A DNA stretch of 64,000 bases from Locusta migratoria (taxonomy: Eukaryota; Arthropoda; Insecta; Orthoptera; Acrididae). Location of the stretch: positions 754,869,301 to 754,933,300 of the forward strand of contig CM048755.1 in assembly GCA_026315105.1 (NCBI GenBank), given 5' to 3'. This document shows, piece by piece, positions 56,082 to 64,000 of this stretch (position 1 is its first letter; each line of letters opens with the position of its first letter). The notes beneath the pieces are model-generated. The model was not told the DNA's origin, made no database searches, and saw nothing but the letters and a program-made list of their open reading frames with translations. Made by a program: the position numbers and the translations under genes.

Positions 56082-57011
56082 CTAGCCTAAAAAACCCCCA
56101 TGTGCACTCCACAAGTACTCTGCTACCCGAGTAGTCGCTTCCTTAGTGTAGTGCACCCCTGATCTATCTAGAGGCACCCTACAACTCCCCACCCGATAAC
56201 ACAGATCCAGAAATCTGCTGCCATGATTGTCACAGAGTCGGTGAAGCCTCTGGTTCAGACCCTCCACTTGGCTCCAAACCAAAGGACCCCGATCAACCCT
56301 GGGAACAATGCTACAAATCGATAACTCTGCTTGCACCCCGTGTGCGAGGGCATCAGTCTTCACCAATTCCACCAGCCACCCGTATGACCTGAGGATGTCC
56401 TCAAAACCCAAGCGACAAGCGTCATTGGTGTCGACGTGAGCCACGACTTGCAGTCGAACGCACCCCGCCCCCTCGATAGCAAATGGCAAGGCCGCCTCCA
56501 CATATCAGATGAGGCCCCCCGGCATACACACGGAGTGCATGTTGGACTCCTTTCCGGATCTTGACGCTATCTGCCTAAGGAGCTCCATCACGCGCCTAAC
56601 ATTGGAGCTCCCAATAACTAATAATCCCCTCCCCCCGTACACCTGCTCGGACTCTGCTGAAGGAGTGGCCACACATCCACTCACAGGACGAATGGGCATG
56701 GATGGACGTCACGCCTCCACATTGGCCTTCTGCCTTGAGCGACGTGAACGCCATTCAACCCGCCACTCCCCTTGCGGAGAGGGCGGCTCGACCACGTCCA
56801 TTACACTTGAAGGTGCCTCAGTAACAGGGACAGAGAGCAAAGCATGAGACAACTGAGGTGTCCCACTCAACACACCATTCTCCCCACCATCACTGCACCT
56901 CGAGACAGCAACCTGAAGACGGCTGACCATAGCCAACAGCACGCTCAGCTGTTCGCGAACCGCGGCCAACTCCTCCTGCATCCACACACAACAGGCACAC
57001 ATCCTATCCAC
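56082..57011 (-). pseudogene. CR1-like LINE copy 3: ORF1 with coiled coil and esterase-like domain
   Basis: It starts at ATG 57011 (MDRMCACCVWMQEEL), with a Cys-x-Cys-Cys cluster and a heptad-like ELAAVREQLSVLLAMVSRL segment. A frame change near 56700 leads to the esterase-like part: LLVIGSSNVRRVMELL, AHVDTNDACRLG and DRSGVHYTKEATTRVAEYL. These correspond to SGNH blocks I, III and V, known from CR1 ORF1. The serine of GSSN and the N of TND are present. The usual D of the DxxH block is S. A stop separates 56505 from 56501. Confidence 0.8.
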
Positions 57012-57509
57012 CCTATCAATGCAATTAACTGTAGAAAGTATAAAACTAAATAATCAACTTTTAAGTAGCCTGGTACTTTAATAAAGGCAGCTGGCAGCTG
57101 ACTGAACTGTGGTCAGTGGTAAGTACACTGTCAAAACAACGAAACTGAGTCCGACAGTTTTCAAAATAAACAAGAAAACTCTATGGAGTAGACTGTTATC
57201 GAACACGCAGGAATATAAGTTTTCTCAAAGCAGAACTTGAAATAAGGAAGTGACAATATGACAAATCACGTAGCTTGCAGCAGACGAAAACTATACACAC
57301 GGTATTTATCAAAATATGCGGGGATAAACTCTTAAAGTAGTAGCACAAATGAAAAATTCCAAGTAGGTGAGAAGAAACCTCTTAAAAACAGAAACACTAA
57401 AGAAAATTAAGAAATTAACTGGCAACAAAATTTCACACAATTAAATTTTGATACTTAGCACTCTGAGCGATGAGGCAGTGACTACAGCTGGCACGTGCCC
57501 TGACATTTC

Positions 57510-58093
57510 TGACTGTTAGTGTTGGTCATCCCCCATATGTTATTTTTCCCCAAGTGTTCCCTCTTTCAGTCGATTCTCTGTACGATGACAGATGGCACAA
57601 TTAATGAGATCCTTCATCGTCTGATCAAGCAGCAAGAGATTTTTTACTACTTTGCAAAATCAGACTCAATTCTCCAACTGTTAACAACAGTGATGGATGG
57701 GATCCCTCATCAGTGCAGGAGGAACTACTGGAACTGCTTTTTGAGGTTTTTGGAGTGATGGTTGCAACATTGTGCTGTGCATTATTCCTTTGCTGGACCC
57801 CTCCCAGGCAGTATCAGTTATTGTGTTAACTGGCTGCCCTGCAAGCCTCACTGCTGTAACCTCTGACAAAATGTACGCACTCTTTTCTAAGCATTATTGC
57901 TGCCACACTTTATCTCTATCACTACTGGTAGCAGGCCCATCTGTTTTATCATGCGTGAGTGGCTGAACTGCACGAGTTGAGTCATCATTGTCATATTGTC
58001 AAGAAGATAAGGAAACCAACTGGTGAGGGATACTATTATATATTTAGCACCAGGTACCAGATCAGAAAGTAAGCGTACGTGCTCTTCAAAGAG

Positions 58094-58157
<64 letters not shown>

Positions 58158-58249
58158 CTCTATGTATTGCGTATCACACAGTTTTTTGAAGTTACAAGAA
58201 TGGCAGGAAATCATATTGAGGAATGCTGTAATATGTCCACTAATCACCC

Positions 58250-58280
<31 letters not shown>

Positions 58281-58600
58281 ACAGGCACACACACTGCTCA
58301 TAAATAATATGCCAGAAGATAAGACAGTTGCCATGGGACGGTTGCCACAGTCCCAATGTCAAATTAGCTAGTCCTGCTGTCTGTAGCAGCTGCAACAGCA
58401 CAACAATTAGGTCAACTAATAGCAACAATCACATTCCAAGCTCGTTTCTTGGCCAAGTTGTTTTTGTGCATCAGAACTGGTCCAACTGTCTCAAACCTTG
58501 GGCTATGTGGTACCACTGGAATGAGAAGGGCTGCAGATTTCTTCTATCTGTAATACAAAATGGCAGCAATAGGGCCAAGATGTGAAAATGGCCATAAACA
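57510..58600 (+). pseudogene. Degenerate gypsy gag region
   Basis: Gag-like N-terminus MTDGTINEILHRLIKQQEIF starts at 57585, comparable in position and style to MPATVEELLQAFLQQQKVL at 63228. A (CT)n array at 58098-58155 and C-run plus (CA)n at 58246-58284 interrupt the region. A weak cysteine-rich stretch follows at 58370-58510. No long frame survives. Confidence 0.45.
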
Positions 58601-58959
58601 CATTTTTGGTGTTTAGGTGTGTATGTACAAACTTTGCACACTCAATTTGCAGACATATATGGACCTAGGCTCCCCTCACCTCCATGCCTGCGTCCCTGAA
58701 GCTGATCAATTACAACAAACAAAGCATTTCTATTCCAGGGTAATTGTCACCCCCTGTGACAAAAATCCATACTACAGCATTTAACTTTACTTGTGGTTAG
58801 CAAAGCTCACACTTGCATTTGGCTTTGCCATATTGAATGAAGTCCACTTGGTTTCTGGTAAGTACCCTAGGGATAGAGTGATGCATTCTTTTCTCAGTTT
58901 TCTTCTTTGTTTTCACCCAGATAGGGTTGTGCAAACAATTTCTATGCACACATTACTAT

Positions 58960-60480
58960 GAAACTTTCAGTTTGGCCCTGACTTTTTTGGACCTGCCATG
59001 CTCCTGTGGTACTTTGTGAACACATGAAGGCAGAATTTACCATCTCATGCAGTTATGGGTTGTGCATCCTAGTTCATGAAGTGAGTGGTCCACTCCCTTC
59101 GTTATTGCAAATAAACCCACAGGCTACCTCTGCTTTTGTGGCAACTTCAAAATTTTGTCAATTTATAATCTGTCATTGATACATATCCCTTACCTTACCC
59201 AGAATAACTTTTGCCAGTTTTACTAAAAGTGATTTATCTGAGGCCTACCCTACAGCTTCCTTTAGATGAGGCTTCCCTGTGCCTGCTTGTCTTCAACCCA
59301 ACTTTTGCCTTCTACCAATATTTACAGTTACCTTCTGAAGTAGCAAGCACACTGGCTATATTTCAACATTTTCTAGAACACATCATGGTGTCATACCCAG
59401 GTTCGCTAATTACTTTGACGATATCGTGGTCTCAGGTGCATCCACAGAGGAACATTTGCGTAATTGACACCACTTTTATCCATCTTACAAGAGGCTGGCT
59501 TGAAGTGTAATCTTGAGAAGTGTCAAATTTTTCAAACATCTATTAATTACCTCAGGTAAACAAAATACTTTTGCTGTTTTGATGGCCCATGTCTGACAAA
59601 GAACTCCAAACTTTTGTAGGCAAAATTACTTACTCTCTTTAGTTCCTCCCAGATGTGTCATCAATAGCATGGCCACTGTATGCTATGCTCCACAAAAGAG
59701 CCACATTTTCTCGGTTACTAGCATACCAGCACACATTTGTAACTCACAAGCAGGTGTTGCAGTATGCCCTGTTTAGTCTCTCTTCAACTGGGACAATTGG
59801 TCTTGGCCACTGACACTTCACAACACAAGTCGAAGACACCTGTTTCCTATGTGTCAAAGACACTGATACAGATCAGATACTCACAGATTGAAAATGAAGC
59901 TTCAATGACTGTGTATGCCAGGAAGAAATTTCTCATACTTATGCACAGATCTAAATTTAATCTCATAACTGACCGTAAGTCATTGATTTCCTTATTCATC
60001 CCCACTGTGTCATTGCTGGATAAGCCAATCCAATCCTGTGTTAGGTTCTCTACTTGTCTAGGTATAAGAATCAGATTCATTTTCAGCCTTCAGCCCAACA
60101 TGGTAACACAAATGCATTGTCTCAAATTCCTTTCATTCCAGTCCCAGGATTCTATCAGGATCAGTTAGTCTGAAGCTTAGCAAATAGTGAATGTTTTCAA
60201 GCCATTCATTGTGCATTGATATATCACTCTTTGTTGAGGGTAAAGAGGCATCACGATCATGAAATGCAGTCCCCTCAACAGGTGAATGTGTGGTAGCTAA
60301 TGTCTAGTCACGCTACAATATTCCTTGATGGCACAGTGGTACATGAAGGTTTTGGAAGATGATTTCATCCCCATTATCCAGAGTGACCTGACTTCAACAA
60401 AATGTGGTGTGTTTTATGTCCTGGAGGAGTGGGCCTGGGGTACCCAGAGGTCACTGGCATGAGCCTTGTTTACTGGATCT
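58960..60480 (+). pseudogene. Degenerate gypsy RT and RNase H
   Basis: RT-like text includes LQLPLDEASLCLLVF, LPSEVASTLAIFQHFLEHI (59235-59390) and a decayed catalytic stretch around 59410-59440. LQTFVGKITYSL near 59610 and LATDTSQHKS near 59800 mark RT thumb and RNase H. YARKKFLILMHRSKFNLITD near 59920-59980 continues RNase H. Stops and frame changes are pervasive. No integrase core or LTR was recognised. Confidence 0.65.
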
Positions 60481-60918
60481 TGTAATGTATATACCCCATA
60501 AAATTCAGCTCGTTTGGATAAATGCAAATTGTGATACCAATCGTAAATGTGCCTTTCCTTATGCATAACAATGAATCTATTCATAAAACATACTAATATG
60601 ATACCAGATTGTATAATTGCAACAATGGCAATGTTTTTAAATCATTTTGTTAAATTGTCTCTGTTCATAAAAAAAAAGCATTAATATTATGCAATACTAT
60701 GTTTTTGCTAGTTATATTTCTAACAAACATTATGTCTTTTGCAATGTACTGACCTGTTTGCAATGCTCTGCTTACCTCAAAACTGTATAATTATTTTAAT
60801 TTAGCCACTGTAAACATTATAAAAATGTATTTACTGCTCTGGTCATAAATTACTTAATCTTAATTTCTATTTTGTTTTTTAATCTTAATTTCTGTTTTGA
60901 ATATTATAGATGAAAAAT

Positions 60919-60949
60919 GAAGAAGCAACTGGGTTGCGAAAGCTTGCAC

Positions 60950-60996
<47 letters not shown>

Positions 60997-61065
60997 ATTT
61001 ATTTGTGCTACTATCACACCAGTGCTCCTTTGTCTGGTGAGTCATCTTCATCTATTTTTTACATA
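60919..61065. repeat. Type B repeat fragment with (TG)n
   Basis: GAAGAAGCAACTGGGTTGCG, (TG)n at about 60953-60992 and CACACCAGTGCTCCTTTGTC match part of the right arm of the palindrome at 36238-37069. Confidence 0.85.
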
Positions 61066-61176
61066 TAATTTCTGTTTTGTTTTGATACAAAAATACTTTC
61101 ACTACAATTGCCGTAATTTTGTGCATATCTTATTTATAAAAGATTCATTTATATTAAACAAAAAATTTTTTTAAGA

Positions 61177-61483
61177 TGTTATGTTGCATCTTCCTTGTTC
61201 TAGAATGTTCTCGAAAATGACGTATTGTATTAATACGCACAAACTTGTGTGCACACAGTCAGTCTTCAGTCAATAGTCCGTCAATTATAGTCAGTCTTCC
61301 TACAGTAAACTCTTAAGTCTTCATCATGTAATAGATGAGTCTTATCAGAAGAGTTTAGTCAGTCAATTATAAGTTTTTCTAGAGTCATTCATTGCATTGT
61401 TAAGTATGTCACTTTTTGTCTGTATTTTGAAAAACAGTAAATAAAACTGTTAGTTCAATGAAATGTGACATATTTGTGATTCA
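61177..61483 (+). mobile_element. Solo LTR with 5-bp target-site duplication
   Basis: The block starts TGTTATGTTGCATC and ends GTGATTCA, flanked by TAAGA on both sides (61172-61176 and 61484-61488). It is 307 bp long with an AATAAA signal near 61439-61445. TG...CA ends, a 5-bp duplication and a polyadenylation signal are LTR hallmarks. No internal retroelement sequence is attached. The superfamily (copia, gypsy or BEL) cannot be told from this alone. Confidence 0.72.
61198..61215 (+). promoter_or_regulatory. Heat-shock element in the solo LTR
   Basis: TTCTAGAATGTTCTCGAA consists of four alternating inverted pentamer cores (TTC-GAA-TTC-GAA at exact 2-bp spacing), a perfect HSF-type site 22 bp from the LTR start. 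TGACGT follows at 61218. Confidence 0.6.
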
Positions 61484-61489
61484 TAAGAG

Positions 61490-62625
61490 CTGAAGAACCC
61501 ATCGTTTCTTAACAATGTACAGGCAGACGAGCTACTGGATCTACCACTGAACGACAAATATCAGGTGATGTATTCCTAATTTATGTAACACTTATAATCT
61601 AAACACATGTGATTCCTTTTCGTGGGTCTATATTAAAGTCAAGGTGTACATTCAATAGCCCCAAAACTGTTGTTGAGCTGAAAACAGCCATTTAGTAAGT
61701 CCTAAACAGCATCAATGGTCCGACACTTCAAGTCATGCAGAATTTCGTTATTTGTCTGCACCACATCGTCACTGCGCGAGACAGACATATTGAGCATGTC
61801 GTAACGTAAGTCCAAATATAGGTAGTTACATTTACATGTAGAATAAAGAGTGAGTACACCTCAGTTTGTGACAAATTACTTTTTTTCATATTTATAAGGA
61901 TGTTATAAGGAGTAACATGGAATACCATATATCAGAATATCTGGAGAGTTCAAACTATTATTCGTCCATGATAACTTGATTACTGCGATCGTGGTGCCGC
62001 AAACAGAGAAAATCGACAGTAGTTTCAAGCTATTCATTTGTATCCGAGCATTGCCAATGTTAAGTGATCCGATAATGTGCGTGCGCGAAGTATTACTTTA
62101 GGCGATACACTGAAAGGTACGAGTAATTTCCACAAGCATTCACTAGGGTGTTTACTTTGGAGGAAAACATATTATTGCATACTTCTTCCAGTTGCTAGAG
62201 CATGTTAACTTCAGGAACTTTATGTATGTAATTGTACAAAAGTATTAATAATACTAATACAGAAACAATACCACTACACTAGCAAATAAGAGAGAAAAGT
62301 TGAATTTTATATCATTGTTAAAAATGAGAACAGCCACCACCTGTAGTATTCTTACTAAAGAGTGAAAATAGTGATGAAACACACGTAAAAAATAAATGTT
62401 AGGCTGAATAAATGGATGCGGAGGAATTCGTATCGTTGTTATCAAGAGATACTTAGCAATGAACTGAAATAAAATGACTTCACTTAAATCAAAACTTTCC
62501 GAGGGTTTCATATGCCAATTTTGAACATTTCTCACCTGTTGTACGAATATTACACAACAGTCTAGAGTAATACAGCTAGCTATCTTACAAAGAGCAGATC
62601 TTTTAAATACTCTATTTTTGCACAC
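61490..62625. other. Intron sequence, nothing recognised
   Basis: AT-rich sequence without recognisable coding text or repeat structure. Confidence 0.5.
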
Positions 62626-62635
62626 AGAAATTGTT

Positions 62636-62658
62636 CTTCTTCTTCTTCTTCTTCTTCT

Positions 62659-62697
<39 letters not shown>

Positions 62698-62698
62698 C
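62636..62698. repeat. (TTC)n and T-run
   Basis: About eight TTC units run into roughly 38 T. The minus-strand lysine/arginine-rich open frame is a repeat artefact. Confidence 0.95.
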
Positions 62699-62757
62699 CA
62701 AATGTAATACATTTACAGTGACATTAAAAATCAGATTAAATTTAAAGACAAATATAA

Positions 62758-63186
62758 TGTTCTAGTAAATAATAAATTCGTATTGTCCGCTACGACAGTC
62801 GGCGCTGTTGTAGATCGGGTGATCTCACCTGCACCACCTGCCGTAGTGCTGCGGCAGTGCGCGGCAGCACACCGGCTGCCCAGAGTTTGTTTGCTTTTCG
62901 TAAGGTGTGCCTCGACGCTTCAAATGCAGTATAGGAACAGTATCTTTTGTTATCGGGTGATCTCATCAGCGCCACCTGCCGTGGTGCTGTGGCAGTGCGC
63001 GGCAGCACACCGGCTGCCCAGAGTTACTTTGCTCTTCGTAAGGTGTGCCTCGGCGCTTCAAATGCAATATACGAACTGTATCTTTTGTTATCGTTGACTT
63101 ATGTCACGTGTGTGTACCTCACCGTGTAATTGTTCAATTATGAAATACAAGATTCTTTAAGCATTTTCTACGAGTGTTCATAAAAT
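62758..63186 (+). repeat. 5' LTR (approximate) with 138-bp internal tandem duplication
   Basis: A 138-bp unit at 62816-62953 is repeated at 62954-63091. Both contain GCGGCAGCACACCGGCTGCC and CGTAAGGTGTGCCTC. The block is followed by a primer site, so it is read as the LTR of the element starting at the window end. Its left limit is uncertain. Confidence 0.65.
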
Positions 63187-63196
63187 TGGCGACGAG
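63187..63196 (+). promoter_or_regulatory. Primer-binding site (tRNA-Ser type)
   Basis: TGGCGACGAG is identical to the first ten bases of the site at 5729 and lies just upstream of a gag start. Confidence 0.75.
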
Positions 63197-63227
63197 AAGG
63201 TGATATATCAAAACAACGTGTTCAATC

Positions 63228-64000
63228 ATGCCTGCCACCGTCGAAGAACTTCTACAAGCATTTCTGCAACAGCAAAAAGTACTCACCGATCATGTCCTGC
63301 AACTTCTAGAGCTCTTCGCAAACACCATCAAGGCGATCTTCAACGCACCACAGTTCGATAGGAGGCAACACCTTTCAATTCCGAGTTTACAGCCACAAGA
63401 CGATGCCGCAGAACACTGGGCAACTACGAGAAACGACTATGTCAACACTTCGCAGCATTCGGCATTGTTGACACCAACCTATATAAGTCTCTTTTTCTCT
63501 CTTGGCTTTTGCCCCATCTTTATCAGTTGCTTTCACAACTGGCCCCACTTCAGGAACAGGCATCGTTGTCATTCGACGAAATGTGTACACTTCTAAATTC
63601 TTTTTATAAGAAACAAACGCACGTCGTTGCCTCTAGGGTAGCTTTCTACCAGTGCAAAAAACTTTCAAATCAGCCATACCAAGCTTGGGCCACACAGCTG
63701 CAAGGGCTCAATAGAAAGTGTAATTTTGTGACAAAAATCCATCAGGAATCGTACGCCGATCAAATGGTACGTGACGCTATTCTCCGCTCGGACCCTGACA
63801 GAGAGTTTCGAGAAAAAGCACATCAATTAAATGACCCTACCCTGGCAGAGGTGTTGTCAGTTGCAGAATCATTTGAAATTAATCGCGCCCGCGGGCGCTC
63901 AGCTGGATTCATGGGGTGACTTAGGAGAGGTTGCGTTAGATAGGGCCATTGCTGCCACCGCTCACAGCGAAGCAAGTGATGACTTTGGTGCTATATACCG
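63228..64000 (+). pseudogene. Mag-like gypsy gag, running off the window
   Basis: ATG at 63228 (MPATVEELLQAFLQQQKVL) starts gag 31 bp after the primer site. A frame change near 63425-63510 shifts to the frame at 63509, with SFDEMCTLLNSFYKKQTH, AFYQCKKLSNQPYQAWATQL and MVRDAILRSDPDREF. A further stop follows SAGFMG at 63919 after an apparent shift. The closest gag in the window is at 29941. Its pol lies outside the window. Confidence 0.82.

Larger units (their letters stand above)
53221..57500 (-). mobile_element. CR1-like LINE copy 3, near full length
   Basis: The 3' end at 53221 (plus-strand ACATCTACATACATACTCC) and the order 3' UTR, ORF2 (RT then endonuclease reading right), ORF1 and about 450 bp of non-coding sequence to about 57500 give a whole element of about 4.3 kb. 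The 5' limit is set by the end of the CTCTGAGCGATGAGGCAGTG-type block near 57480 and is approximate. It lies in the host gene's sense direction. Confidence 0.85.

Noticed and set aside
62254..62712. 152-codon frame with Lys/Arg-rich N-terminus
   Set aside because: The start is a T-run and TTC repeat read in reverse; the remainder is AT-rich without motifs.
62966..62985. Second CTCF-like motif in the duplicated LTR (GCGCCACCTGCCG)
   Set aside because: Does not fit the consensus at the key central positions.
52617..64000. Upstream ACADM exons
   Set aside because: I looked for the preceding domain text on the minus strand and found only transposon-derived sequence; the next exon must lie beyond 64000.

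Overview
This is a eukaryotic, animal-type window. The repeat families (long introns filled with non-LTR retrotransposons, mag-like Ty3/Gypsy elements, tRNA-derived SINEs, a Penelope-like fragment and palindromic repeats) look like those of a large-genome orthopteran insect such as Schistocerca. That assignment is recognition from memory and was not tested by a search.

The only host gene I can support is a medium-chain acyl-CoA dehydrogenase (ACADM) gene on the minus strand. Three internal phase-0 exons with GT-AG borders lie in order at 52476-52616, 34957-35058 and 3133-3303. They join into 138 contiguous residues of the mitochondrial beta-oxidation enzyme. The introns between them are 17.4 kb and 31.7 kb, and the gene runs off both ends of the window. 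Nearly everything else is therefore intronic transposable-element material.

Layout: 1-3.1 kb, a SINE, an RNase H-bearing LINE fragment and a 5'-truncated gypsy whose LTR ends 45 bp from an ACADM splice donor; 3.1-3.3 kb, exon; 3.9-5.5 kb, a ~130-bp degenerate tandem array in an LTR-like region; 5.5-10.4 kb, an almost complete mag-like gypsy with both LTRs, PBS, PPT and target-site duplication but broken frames; 11.5-14.2 kb, an RTE/BovB-like LINE with a SINE inside; 14.4-16.6 kb, a gypsy remnant; 17-26.5 kb, a nest of two CR1-like LINEs, a split IS630/mariner-type transposase, a SINE and an RNase H LINE fragment; 27.1-33 kb, a SINE, LINE ends and another gypsy; 33.1-34.4 kb, a fold-back Tc1/mariner-like element; 35 kb, exon; 35.2-37.4 kb, large microsatellite-bearing palindromes; 39.7-42.3 kb, a hAT-like scrap and a deleted gypsy; 43.3-43.8 kb, a MITE; 44.5-45.5 kb, a Penelope-like GIY-YIG fragment; 46.4-50.5 kb, a gypsy of another clade; 51.1-53.1 kb, palindromic tRNA-like repeats, a SINE and the third exon; 53.2-57.5 kb, a near full-length CR1-like LINE; 57.5-60.5 kb, a degenerate gypsy; 61.2-61.5 kb, a solo LTR with a perfect heat-shock element; 62.8-64 kb, the start of another mag-like gypsy.

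I found no intact autonomous element: every transposon reading frame examined carries stops, frameshifts, truncations or a changed catalytic residue. The points most worth a second look are the solo LTR with the heat-shock element, the palindromes and LTR next to ACADM splice sites, the outward-facing tRNA-like palindromes and the fold-back transposon.
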